The notes beneath the pieces were generated by a model. That model had not been told where the DNA came from. It saw only the letters and a program-made list of their open reading frames with translations, and did no database searches. From assembly GCF_014334335.1 (NCBI RefSeq), contig NZ_JACSEU010000001.1, forward strand, positions 1,922,001 through 1,986,000: a stretch of 64,000 nucleotides of DNA. The letters run 5' to 3'. Shown here in pieces: positions 7,193 through 15,737 of the stretch (position 1 is the first letter of the stretch; every line of letters begins with the position of its first letter). Made by a program: the position numbers and the translations under genes. The DNA is from Treponema sp. Marseille-Q3903. Lineage in GTDB: Bacteria; Spirochaetota; Spirochaetia; Treponematales; Treponemataceae.

Positions 7193-9910
7193 ATGGCAGA
7201 TTTAATTCAGTCAATTCAGGACATGTTGAAAGAAGAAACATGGACAAGAGCGACAATTAGCAATTACACTCAAAACAATCTAAAAGAACTTGCAAATATC
7301 GTTGAGCAGGCTCGCAACGAAAACTGCATAAAAGATATACAGGCTGTTTGTACAGAACACCTAACACATTCAAAAGACAGTATCATAGCACTTTACATCT
7401 GCGGAATTCTTGATTTGCAGAAAGGGTCAATCGACAACTCTAACCTCATGACTCTTGTTGACATTTTTCAGAAAAACCACAAAGAAAACATCGTGACTTA
7501 CCTTTGTGAAAGCATTCTCGAAGATGATCCGAATAACAGGTTTGCACTTAGAACTCTCGCGCAAAGTTATCTCGCAGAAAACAATGAAAAAGTATGGGGA
7601 CTTTATGAAAAAATCGTAAAAATCGATATTGAAGAAGCAAACCTTGCTAAAGTCCTCGCTGAGCATTATGAAAATGCCGGAAACAGAGAAAACGCTATAA
7701 ATTATTACAAAAAATCAATTATCCGCTTCATAAACAACGGAAATTATAACGCCGTAAAAGAAGTTTGGACAAAACTCGTTCAGTTCATTCCTGAAAAAAT
7801 TGAAACATTTCAGATGATTCGCAGCAAAATTGCTAAAATGATGGGTGAAATAAAAACAACTATCTTGATGCAAGAACTCTACGACTGGTACGAAAAAAAT
7901 AAAAAATGGGACACTGCAATCATGATTCTAAAGCAGAATCTTGAGATTGATCCTAAAGATGACTGGGCTCGCAAAAAGATAACGGAATGTTTCCGCCAAA
8001 AATATGCTAAACATGCCCGTCTCAAAGAGTACATTGATGCATCTAACCTTGAAAAAAATTACCGCGACGTTTTTGTAGCTATAAATGACTTTGAAAAACA
8101 CATAGCTTTTGACAAAGGCAACTACATTTTCCACAGAAACTGGGGCGTTGGCGTAATAGGAAAACAAGATAAAGACAATCTTTATATTTATTTTGGAAGA
8201 AAAGATGACCCACGTCAGATGAAGCTTTCAATGGCTGTGACGGCTCTTAAGCCTCTTTCAAAAGATCACATCTGGGTAAAAAAAGCGACGATGAAAAAAG
8301 ATGTTCTTTCAGCTGAAATCAAAAAAGATCCTGCAAAAGCTCTTGAAATTATCATCAAGAGTTTTGACAACAACTGTGATTTCAAACGCATAAAAGCGGA
8401 GTTGTATATTCCTGATAATCCGAACGCTTCGATTCTCAAACAAGGCGAATGGACTTCATGGAGCGCAAAAGCAAAAAAAGAGCTGGCGACAAATCCTAAA
8501 TTCGGGGTAAATCCAAACGACAATTCAATGTACATAGTCCGCGACGGAGAAATAACTCTCGGTGAAAAACTTTCAAGCGAATTTAAAGCGCAGAAACAGT
8601 TTTTTGCACGCGTAGACATCCTCATGAAATATTTTGAAGAAGATGAAACCGACAACTCAAGCGAACTGTTTACAGAAATGTATTCATATTTTACAGGCTT
8701 CCTCAACAATATTTCCAAAGTTACAGAGCAAGTTCTTGCATCTTACCTCATCGTAAAACACATAAGCGCAATAGACAAAAATCTCGCTTATCCTGTAAAA
8801 GAGACTTTTGCGGAAATTTATAACAGAATCGAAGATCCTAGAGAAATATACACTCGTCTAAAAGATTCTAAGAATACAAACCTTCGCGAAGAATTCCTCG
8901 CTGCAATTAAGATGCTTCCTGACTGGAACGTTCAGTACATAAAATTGTTCCCTACAGTTCTGAACGAGAAACTCCTTAAAGAACTAATCGACAACGGCTA
9001 TACGGAAGATTTACAGAAATTTGTAAGGACAGCGTTTGACATGTACAAAGATTATCGCGAAACTGTCCTCTTTTTCTTTGAAAAATGCCGAGAAAAAGAA
9101 TGGTATAAAAACGCCGATATTTCTCTCGACAAGCAGATAATCACTATCATCAACATTATTGAGCTCACGTTCCGCGAAATCAACAATCATGTAAATTCAA
9201 CGGAAAACAAGAAAATCAACAAGAATGCAACATCGCTTCTCTTTGATAACCCTGATGTATTTGAATACATGTTCGGCGGTTCCGAAGACTTTGTAAAAAA
9301 GATGTACACTCTGATCGACGATATCGTTGATTTCGATCCTTCATATAAATCTGATGCGCGCAACAAGATTTTATCTAAATACCCGGACTTTAAGTTCCGC
9401 GTCGCTTCTGAAGAAAAATCTTTGCAGCCAAAAGGTATGATTGTAACTTCTAAAAAACTTGCAGAAAAGAAAGCCGAAATCGACAATATCAAAAATGTTG
9501 AACTTGAAAATAATAAAAAAGACCTTGCCGACGCAAAGGCAAAAGGCGACTTGAAAGAAAACGCAGAATATCAAGCTGCAAAAGAGCGAAAGCATTATCT
9601 AGAGCACACTCTTGCAAAACTTACAGAAGAACTCAACAGAGCTGTTATCTTTGACCCGACTACAAGCACAACATCTTTTGTCTCATTTGCAACAGTTGTT
9701 ACAATGCACAACAACATTGATAATAAAGACGAAGTGTTTACAATTCTCGGTCCTTGGGAATCTGATCCGGAAAACAATGTGATTTCTTACATGTCACCAT
9801 TTGGAAATGCAATACTTGATAAAAAAGCAGGCGATAATGTCAAGTTCACAATCAATGAACATAAATATGACTACACAATAAAAAATATTGCAAAGGCAAA
9901 GAATATCTAG
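7193..9910 (+). CDS. greA: GreA-type transcript cleavage factor with long N-terminal fusion
   Basis: 905 aa, against about 158 aa for ordinary GreA. The last 165 residues are a GreA: a helical hairpin with the signature GDLKENAEYQAAKERKHYLE, whose acidic tip rescues backtracked RNA polymerase through the secondary channel, followed by the FKBP-like C-terminal domain (VFTILGPWESDPENNVISYMSPFGNAILDKKAGD). The first 300 residues are TPR-like helices (EHYENAGNRENAINYYKKSI). Around residue 300-365 is a small beta domain (YIFHRNWGVGVIGKQD) reminiscent of CarD/TRCF-type polymerase-binding modules. Long GreA fusions of this kind are known from Treponema and Borrelia. AAGGAG precedes the ATG by 7 nt. 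Confidence 0.93.
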   Translation: MADLIQSIQDMLKEETWTRATISNYTQNNLKELANIVEQARNENCIKDIQAVCTEHLTHSKDSIIALYICGILDLQKGSIDNSNLMTLVDIFQKNHKENIVTYLCESILEDDPNNRFALRTLAQSYLAENNEKVWGLYEKIVKIDIEEANLAKVLAEHYENAGNRENAINYYKKSIIRFINNGNYNAVKEVWTKLVQFIPEKIETFQMIRSKIAKMMGEIKTTILMQELYDWYEKNKKWDTAIMILKQNLEIDPKDDWARKKITECFRQKYAKHARLKEYIDASNLEKNYRDVFVAINDFEKHIAFDKGNYIFHRNWGVGVIGKQDKDNLYIYFGRKDDPRQMKLSMAVTALKPLSKDHIWVKKATMKKDVLSAEIKKDPAKALEIIIKSFDNNCDFKRIKAELYIPDNPNASILKQGEWTSWSAKAKKELATNPKFGVNPNDNSMYIVRDGEITLGEKLSSEFKAQKQFFARVDILMKYFEEDETDNSSELFTEMYSYFTGFLNNISKVTEQVLASYLIVKHISAIDKNLAYPVKETFAEIYNRIEDPREIYTRLKDSKNTNLREEFLAAIKMLPDWNVQYIKLFPTVLNEKLLKELIDNGYTEDLQKFVRTAFDMYKDYRETVLFFFEKCREKEWYKNADISLDKQIITIINIIELTFREINNHVNSTENKKINKNATSLLFDNPDVFEYMFGGSEDFVKKMYTLIDDIVDFDPSYKSDARNKILSKYPDFKFRVASEEKSLQPKGMIVTSKKLAEKKAEIDNIKNVELENNKKDLADAKAKGDLKENAEYQAAKERKHYLEHTLAKLTEELNRAVIFDPTTSTTSFVSFATVVTMHNNIDNKDEVFTILGPWESDPENNVISYMSPFGNAILDKKAGDNVKFTINEHKYDYTIKNIAKAKNI

Positions 9911-9951
9911 AAATCTGATTTAAGATATTCCGGCAAAGCAAAAGGAATCAA

Positions 9952-10911
9952 ATGGATAACATTTCGGCAAAGATAATAGAATTAGCGTCTGGAGTTTATG
10001 TCATACCTGGAAACACGAACGTAGGTGTTATAATAAGCGGTGACTCTCCGGAAAAAGAAATTTATCTTGTTGACTCCGGCTGTACAGAAATTGATTCGGA
10101 GTACATTCTTGACGTTTTGACTGCTTTTTTTGAGCAGCAAGGATGTACTTTTAAACTTGTAGGGCTTTTGACAACGCACTCACATCCCGACCACTGCGGC
10201 GGACACAATTACCTAAAAGAGCACACAGGAAGCCTTATCTATGCAGCAAAAGGTGAACAAGGAGCTATGGAAACTCCAATTGTTCAAAGTGCTGTTCTCT
10301 GGGGCGGCTATCCTCCTCATGAACTTCGCACACTTTATTTTAAACCGGCGCAGACTTTTGTGGACAAAATTATTTCTGAAAAATTAGAAATTGATATTTC
10401 CGGCGGCAGAAAAATCAACTTTATAGAGCTCCCAGGTCACACAAACTCAAGCATGGGCGTCATAATAAGCGATAAACGAGGAAAAAAAGTTATTTTTGCC
10501 GGAGATGCGATTTTCCCACGCGACGAAATCGGCAGGTACTGGATCCCTTTGATCATAAACCCTGACGAATTTATGCAGTCTCTCGATAAACTCTGTGAAA
10601 TTAAAAACGTCGACTGGTGTATTCCAAGCCACGGCGATTTTCTTAGAAAAAACATAAACGAAGCTGCGGAGCTGAATAAAATTGCAATACTTTCTACAAG
10701 GATGTGTATATTAAACGCTCTAGAAAGCGGGAAAAAGATGACTGCTGACCAGCTCGTAAAATATGTTGCCGATAAAAATTATTTAGAAATGACAGTCAGC
10801 CAATTCGCACTGATAAGTTCAACAGTGCGTTCATATATCTCCGTCATGCACGATGCCCACGAGATCAAGTTTGAGATGAAAAACAATATGCTTTATTTTT
10901 ACAAAGCATAG
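9952..10911 (+). CDS. Metallo-beta-lactamase-fold hydrolase
   Basis: 319 aa. It carries the HSHPDHCGG zinc motif (HxHxDH), a later LPGHTNSSMG histidine, and GDAIFPRDE (bridging aspartate), then PSHGDF, which is the full five-motif set of the superfamily. The sequence is of the glyoxalase II-like MBL hydrolase type. The last 80 residues (MTADQLVKYVADKNYLEMTVSQFAL) look like a small winged-helix lid, as in Treponema and Clostridium MBL proteins of this size. The substrate is unknown. An AAGGA site precedes the start. It is 41 bp after greA and probably co-transcribed. Confidence 0.88.
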   Translation: MDNISAKIIELASGVYVIPGNTNVGVIISGDSPEKEIYLVDSGCTEIDSEYILDVLTAFFEQQGCTFKLVGLLTTHSHPDHCGGHNYLKEHTGSLIYAAKGEQGAMETPIVQSAVLWGGYPPHELRTLYFKPAQTFVDKIISEKLEIDISGGRKINFIELPGHTNSSMGVIISDKRGKKVIFAGDAIFPRDEIGRYWIPLIINPDEFMQSLDKLCEIKNVDWCIPSHGDFLRKNINEAAELNKIAILSTRMCILNALESGKKMTADQLVKYVADKNYLEMTVSQFALISSTVRSYISVMHDAHEIKFEMKNNMLYFYKA

Positions 10912-10929
10912 AGATTTTAGAACAGTATT

Positions 10930-12138
10930 TTAATCCATGATTGTGATTTCGACACGTCTGTTTTTTGCACGCCCCTCTTCCGTTGCGTTGCTTGCGACTG
11001 CTTCGCTTGAGCCTTTTCCCTGAGTATAAATGTGTTTTTTATCGCGGACTCCAAGCGACTCAAGATAATTTGCAACGCTGTATGCTCTCTGTTCGGAAAG
11101 CAGTTTCCGTGATTTTTCGGAACCTCGATCTGCACAATGCCCCGTAATCAACAGATCATTTGAGAACTCTTTTAAGATTTCAGCGATTTTTTCAAGTTTC
11201 TTCTTTTCCGACGCCCTGAGGATATTCGAGTCCGGTTCAAACTGAATTGCGTCGAGGCTGATTGTAAGACCTTTTTCGCCGCGCTTTACAGAGACGTTGT
11301 CGAGTTTCATTTTTTCGACAGAATCCTGAACTTTTTTTATGTTTTTGTCGTCGTTCACTGAATGATATTCTATAACTTCACCTTGAGAAATCCCGTGATA
11401 AAGATACTCATTTCGCTTTATATCATACATTTTGATTTCAAATTCTTCTTCATAGTGTGAAAGCTCGCCTTTTTCGTTGTCCCAAAACAACTTTTGTTTT
11501 GCATAACCAAATGTCTTTAGATAAGTCGAATTGCGGTACGAATTCTTTCTATATGATTCATCATTCAATTCGTAGTAAACTTCTATTATCTGAAGCGCGC
11601 TTCCTGAAGAATTGTCGTCGTCGACATAAGTATAAGTCGCAGTAAAAGGAATCTCGATTGCATCCGTCATCTTAAAAAGCTGGCGGCAGTCGTGTACTTC
11701 AAGACCTTTGCTATTCCACGATTCACCTATTTTTACAGGATAATCAGGGAAAGAAGGAACGTTTCGAACTGTTGGCAAAAAAGCGTTATCGGAATCGTAG
11801 AGCATTCCTGATGTTGTCCTTTTTATGTTGACATAATCTTCTTCGTCGAGTTTGTAACTTGAACCAAAAGAGCTGTTTGTCTCCTGAGTTGTCATGTATT
11901 TTGTATTGAGTTGCGCATCTTCGTTTTCAAATACATCGACTACAGTCGTAGAAGTTCTGTTTACAAAACGAGTGTAATTTACCCTATATCCGTTTATGTA
12001 TGCTTCTTCGGAAACTGTAGAAACGTGCGAAACCGAATCTCCTTTTTTGTGCTTAAACTTAAAAAGCACGGAATTTTCTGCGGCAATGGCAAAAAATCCT
12101 AAAGAAAATAAAATTACAGCGACAAACCTTTTCATCAT
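10930..12138 (-). CDS. OmpA-family periplasmic/outer-membrane protein
   Basis: 402 aa. It has a signal peptide ([20 protein letters not shown]), a beta-rich N-terminal domain of about 270 residues, and a C-terminal OmpA-like peptidoglycan-binding domain: ISLDAIQFEPDSNIL, then ITGHCADRGSEKSRKLLSEQRA and GKGSSEAVASNATEEGRAKNRRVEI. It lacks the usual OmpA eight-strand barrel signature, so a periplasmic anchor is likely. The start ATG overlaps the hisF stop as ATGA with GGAG upstream (there is a second ATG at 12135). Convergent with the MBL gene. Location and partner are inference. Confidence 0.88.
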   Translation of the reverse strand: MMKRFVAVILFSLGFFAIAAENSVLFKFKHKKGDSVSHVSTVSEEAYINGYRVNYTRFVNRTSTTVVDVFENEDAQLNTKYMTTQETNSSFGSSYKLDEEDYVNIKRTTSGMLYDSDNAFLPTVRNVPSFPDYPVKIGESWNSKGLEVHDCRQLFKMTDAIEIPFTATYTYVDDDNSSGSALQIIEVYYELNDESYRKNSYRNSTYLKTFGYAKQKLFWDNEKGELSHYEEEFEIKMYDIKRNEYLYHGISQGEVIEYHSVNDDKNIKKVQDSVEKMKLDNVSVKRGEKGLTISLDAIQFEPDSNILRASEKKKLEKIAEILKEFSNDLLITGHCADRGSEKSRKLLSEQRAYSVANYLESLGVRDKKHIYTQGKGSSEAVASNATEEGRAKNRRVEITIMD

Positions 12139-12911
12139 GATTCTCCTTGTGTTCTGACTGGAACTCCCATCGCACCAAGCTCTTTTTTTATTCCATCGAC
12201 TGTGTATTTTTTGCTGTGAACCATTGTCGCAATGAGAGCTGCATCGGCTTTGCCTTCAGTAAGGACTTGAGCAAGATGTTGAGGTGTCCCGCCGCCGCCG
12301 CTCGCAATCACTGGGACTGAGACATTTTCAGAGATCAGTTTTGTCAACTCTATATCGTAACCGTTTTTAGTTCCATCTGCATCCATTGAGTTTAAAACAA
12401 TTTCACCAGCGCCGAGTTTCACGCATTTTTTTGCCCATTCAAGAGCATCTAATCCGGTGTCTACACGACCACCGTTTATTGTTGTGCCGTAACCGCTTGG
12501 TTTTGAATTGTCGCTGCGAACGTCCATCCCAAGCACAATGCTTTGATTGCCAAAAACGCGTGCGCCTTCTGTTATAAGATTCGGATTTTTTACAGCCTGA
12601 CTGTTCAGCGAAACTTTTTCAGCGCCTGCTAAGATTGTGGAGCGTATGTCGTCGATTGTTCCTATTCCGCCGCCGACACAAAACGGGATGAAAACTTGGG
12701 AAGCGACTTTTGAAATCAGCTCGAGAATTGGACCGCGTCCTCTGGCAGAAGCCATGATATCGTAAAACACAAGTTCATCTACGCCCTGTCTGTAATATTC
12801 TGCTGCCATCTCAACAGGGTCTCCAATATCGATATTGTTTTGAAACTTCACACCTTTTGTGGTGCGACCGTCTTTTACGTCAAGGCAAATAATTATTCGT
12901 TTTTTCAGCAT
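12135..12911 (-). CDS. hisF: Imidazole glycerol phosphate synthase cyclase subunit
   Basis: 258-aa (beta/alpha)8 barrel. It closes the imidazole ring using ammonia delivered by HisH. Both catalytic aspartates are in place: [10 protein letters not shown] (Asp11 equivalent) and VLGMDVRSD (Asp130 equivalent). Phosphate-binding motifs [12 protein letters not shown] and [12 protein letters not shown] are intact. It follows hisH after 58 bp and has an AAGGA site. No other his gene is in the window, so it may serve histidine synthesis or one of the HisHF-type amidation steps of nonulosonic sugar pathways; the sequence alone does not decide. Confidence 0.92.
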   Translation of the reverse strand: MLKKRIIICLDVKDGRTTKGVKFQNNIDIGDPVEMAAEYYRQGVDELVFYDIMASARGRGPILELISKVASQVFIPFCVGGGIGTIDDIRSTILAGAEKVSLNSQAVKNPNLITEGARVFGNQSIVLGMDVRSDNSKPSGYGTTINGGRVDTGLDALEWAKKCVKLGAGEIVLNSMDADGTKNGYDIELTKLISENVSVPVIASGGGGTPQHLAQVLTEGKADAALIATMVHSKKYTVDGIKKELGAMGVPVRTQGES

Positions 12912-12969
12912 ATATTTCCTTATTCAGCGGCGACTCTAATAAAAGCGTCCCGCATTCCGCATCTCAAAA

Positions 12970-13596
12970 TCATGTCAAATTACAGAAATTTTCGATTATC
13001 TTCAATCCTGTTTGCCCGGATTTTTCCGGATGGAATTGACATGCGAATATATTGTCTTTTTGAATTACCGCTGGAACTTTTATTCCATATTCTGTGTACG
13101 CTTTTACAACGGATTTACAAGTCGGGCAAATGACGTATGAGTGGACAAAATAAACATCGGAATTGTTTTGAACACCTTTTAAAATCTGACAATCGCCATT
13201 TTCAAAAGTAATATTATTCCAGCCAATCTGCGGAACTTTGATTTTTTGTTCTTTCATTCCCGGCTCTATCGAATAAAAATGTCTGATATTTCCTTCAACA
13301 AGTCCAAGACAAGCCGCATTTCCTTCTTCTGTTTTTTCAAATATTATCTGAGAACCGACGCATATCCCAAGCAATTTTTTCCCATCTGCCACTTGCTTTT
13401 TTACAAAATCATCAAATCCACTCGCTTTGAGCTGGTTCATCGCGTAAGAATCGTCTCCATCTCCTGGGAAAATAAATTTGTCGCAATCTTTTAACTCTTC
13501 TGGATTTTTTGAGCTAATATATTTAATTTTAAGATAATCAAGAGAGCGTTCAAGGCTTGTGATATTTCCAGCATTAAAATCAATAATTCCAGTCAT
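12970..13596 (-). CDS. hisH: Imidazole glycerol phosphate synthase glutaminase subunit
   Basis: 208-aa class I glutamine amidotransferase. The nucleophile is Cys79 in LLGICVGSQ, with the catalytic His-x-Glu in CQFHPEKSG near residue 188. VPQIGWN and YFVHSYV match the family. Several positions differ from common HisH (IDFNAGN instead of IDYGxGN, PGDGDDS instead of PGVGAF, GICVGSQ instead of GICLGMQ), which hints at the divergent HisH2 group. No Shine-Dalgarno is present: TATAAT ends 6 nt before the ATG, so it is predicted to be leaderless. Confidence 0.9.
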   Translation of the reverse strand: MTGIIDFNAGNITSLERSLDYLKIKYISSKNPEELKDCDKFIFPGDGDDSYAMNQLKASGFDDFVKKQVADGKKLLGICVGSQIIFEKTEEGNAACLGLVEGNIRHFYSIEPGMKEQKIKVPQIGWNNITFENGDCQILKGVQNNSDVYFVHSYVICPTCKSVVKAYTEYGIKVPAVIQKDNIFACQFHPEKSGQTGLKIIENFCNLT

Positions 13597-13602
13597 AAAC
13601 TG

Positions 13603-13631
13603 ATTATAGAAGAAATTGGTGTGATTCGCAA
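13603..13631 (-). promoter_or_regulatory. hisH promoter, predicted leaderless start
   Basis: Minus strand: TTGCGA (13631-13626), 17-bp spacer, TATAAT (13608-13603), six bases, then the hisH ATG (13596). Initiation 7 nt after the -10 box falls on the A of the ATG. Confidence 0.8.
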
Positions 13632-13666
13632 CTAAACATCACAGCCCATTATTCCGATAAAAAGAT

Positions 13667-13912
13667 ATGTCGTTCAAAGAATATTTTTCGCTTATTTTTA
13701 GCGTTTTAAAAGATTTTCGCGTAATAGGCACAATTGCCGTTATGATAATTGTGATTGAATTTGCGAAATTTGTGACAACTTATAAAAAAAAGCCGCCTAG
13801 ACCAAGAAAACGAAAAGCACCGAAATCTTCTCCACCGCAAGCTCCTGAAGAAAAAAAAGAAGAAAACGCTGAATCCGAAGAAGAAGATAAAAGCGCTTCT
13901 AAAACATCGTAA
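13667..13912 (+). CDS. Small single-pass membrane protein
   Basis: 81 aa. Residues about 20-40 (VIGTIAVMIIVIEFAKFV) form one membrane helix. The rest is a cytoplasmic-type tail that is first basic (KKKPPRPRKRKAPK) and then strongly acidic and proline-rich. No domain is recognised. It lies divergently from hisH and 38 bp before recQ. There is no Shine-Dalgarno; a weak GATAAA ends 5 nt before the ATG, so it may be another leaderless start. Confidence 0.65.
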   Translation: MSFKEYFSLIFSVLKDFRVIGTIAVMIIVIEFAKFVTTYKKKPPRPRKRKAPKSSPPQAPEEKKEENAESEEEDKSASKTS

Positions 13913-13950
13913 ACTTCCTAAAATATCACATCTGTGACCATTATATATGT

Positions 13951-15600
13951 ATGGAAACACAGACAGAAATTGAAAAATTGATTGAAAGCGTTGAAGCTCA
14001 AAGTGATGATTATGTTGCATTTACCGCTCATGATAATTTTGGAATCAAATACATGTATCCGTGGCAGAGACTTGTAGTTGCAAATATACTCGACGCATTT
14101 GAGTATCAAAAATCGAAGCGTATAGAAAAAAAATCTGATGATAATTACGGCGGCGCTGAAGATTTAAGCGATGATGATTCTTGCTGCAAAGGGCGTCAGA
14201 TTGTGCTTTTGCCTACAGGAGCCGGAAAATCATTATGCTTTCAAGTTCCTGCCATTTTGCTTGATGGTCCGACTTTAGTTATTTACCCTCTTGTTGCGCT
14301 AATGGCTGACCAGCAACGGCGCATGGAAGAAGGAAATCTCGAATGCGTCGTTTTTCGCGGCGGTCAGACTGAGGAAGAGCACAAAACAAATTTTCAGAAA
14401 ATCAAAGATGGCGCTAGAATAATCCTTGCAAATCCTGAAGTTTTGCAAAGCGAAAAACTGCTTGAACAGCTTGCCCTTACAGGCATCAGCCACATTGCGA
14501 TAGATGAAGCACACTGCGTTTCCGAATGGGGAGATTCTTTTAGACCGGCTTATCTTGAACTCGGTAAAATAATCAAAAAGATTGCTCCGCCTGTTATAAC
14601 AGCATTTACAGCGACGGCGTCGCCTCTTGTGCTTTCCAGAGTTGCGGAAATTTTATTCGATGGCGAAGCTCACATTGTAAGAAGTGAAAGCGACCGTCAA
14701 AATATCCACTATTTTGTCCGCTATACGTCAGCTAAGAAAAAAGAAGCTCTCGTGCTCGCAAAAGAAGAACTCCGCCCTATGATTATTTTTTGCGGAACAC
14801 GAAACAAATCGGAAGATATGTCTCATGAATTAAATATATGTTTTGGGCACGGAACATCGCGTTTTTATCATGCAGGCCTGACAAAAGAAGAAAAAACGGA
14901 AACAGAACAGTGGTTTTACAACAGCAAAGACGGCGTTTTATGTGCAACATGCGCATACGGAATGGGCGTTGATAAAAAAGATATAAAAACTGTAGTTCAT
15001 CTTGAAGCGCCTGCAACGGCAGAAGCATACATTCAAGAAGCAGGGCGCGGAGGAAGAGACGGAAGCGTTGCAAAAGCGATACTTTTATGGAGCCTTCAAG
15101 ATTCATTGGATTATTCTGTCTTTGACAAAAATTCCCGGCAAGCATCGATTAGAGAATTTGCAGAAACGACTGAATGCCGCCGTCAAGTTCTGCTAGACGC
15201 ACTTGGTGCAGAAAAAGCAGTTTGCAGCGGCTGTGACATCTGCAGCGCACGTGAAAAATACCATAAAGCAGACAACCTACCTATAATAAAAAAAATAATG
15301 TATCGCCGCAAACTTGAAAAAGCAAGATATGTTGCAGATTGGCAAGAGACGTATTCAATCGTAAAAAAGAACCGCAATTTTTACAGTGAAAACGATATTG
15401 AAAAAGAGCTGTTTCAAAAACTCAACGCAAAAGACAGAAAATCAGTTGGCGTAAATATTTGGACGCATGGAGAAAGCGCTCAAATTGTAAAACAACTAAA
15501 AGATAGCGGAAAAGTAGAAGCAGATAATTTTTTTTGGAAAGGAAATTTGCGGATTAAAAAAGTCAAAAAACTTCAAAATGAAAACTTCAAAATGAGCTGA
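13951..15600 (+). CDS. RecQ-like ATP-dependent DNA helicase
   Basis: 549 aa, superfamily 2. Motif 0 is YPWQR near residue 36. Walker A is LPTGAGKS (88-94) and the DEAH box is IDEAHCVSEWG (184-193). TAFTATAS, the strand-transfer motifs GTRNKSED and FYHAGLTKEEK, and the motif VI AGRGGRDG are present. Four cysteines in ECRRQVLLDALGAEKAVCSGCDIC form the RecQ zinc site. A 20-residue acidic insert separates motif 0 from Walker A. There is no recognisable HRDC domain; the C-terminus is a basic winged-helix-like tail. The start has no Shine-Dalgarno. The 3' end carries a perfect 14-bp tandem duplication and further repeats. Confidence 0.9.
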   Translation: METQTEIEKLIESVEAQSDDYVAFTAHDNFGIKYMYPWQRLVVANILDAFEYQKSKRIEKKSDDNYGGAEDLSDDDSCCKGRQIVLLPTGAGKSLCFQVPAILLDGPTLVIYPLVALMADQQRRMEEGNLECVVFRGGQTEEEHKTNFQKIKDGARIILANPEVLQSEKLLEQLALTGISHIAIDEAHCVSEWGDSFRPAYLELGKIIKKIAPPVITAFTATASPLVLSRVAEILFDGEAHIVRSESDRQNIHYFVRYTSAKKKEALVLAKEELRPMIIFCGTRNKSEDMSHELNICFGHGTSRFYHAGLTKEEKTETEQWFYNSKDGVLCATCAYGMGVDKKDIKTVVHLEAPATAEAYIQEAGRGGRDGSVAKAILLWSLQDSLDYSVFDKNSRQASIREFAETTECRRQVLLDALGAEKAVCSGCDICSAREKYHKADNLPIIKKIMYRRKLEKARYVADWQETYSIVKKNRNFYSENDIEKELFQKLNAKDRKSVGVNIWTHGESAQIVKQLKDSGKVEADNFFWKGNLRIKKVKKLQNENFKMS

Positions 15601-15660
15601 CATAAAATCCGAATGTTGTCGCAAAATCCGAATGCAGCGGCAAACTTGAATGAGCGCTCG
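15567..15660. repeat. Two nested tandem repeats at the recQ 3' end
   Basis: Inside the last codons aaaacttcaaaatg occurs twice in a row (15567-15580 and 15581-15594, perfect). Four bases after the stop a second array begins with period 19: 15604-15622, 15623-15641 and 15642-15660, with the shared core aaaatccgaatg in the first two and a degenerate third copy. Confidence 0.85.
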
Positions 15661-15702
15661 CCTCGTAAACAAAACCTCTAATTTCAAATACTATGCGACT
15701 TC

Positions 15703-15731
15703 TTCACTTAAATCAAGATAAACGTTATAAT
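15703..15731 (+). promoter_or_regulatory. murE promoter, predicted leaderless start
   Basis: TTCACT (15703-15708), 17-bp spacer, perfect TATAAT (15726-15731), then six bases to the ATG at 15738. The expected start point is the A of the ATG. Confidence 0.75.
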
Positions 15732-15737
15732 CTGGCT

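Noticed and set aside
13926-13937. TCACATCTGTGA before recQ as a CRP site
   Set aside because: Half sites are only 2 bp apart, not the 6 bp of CRP, and there is no evidence of CRP here. Probably chance.
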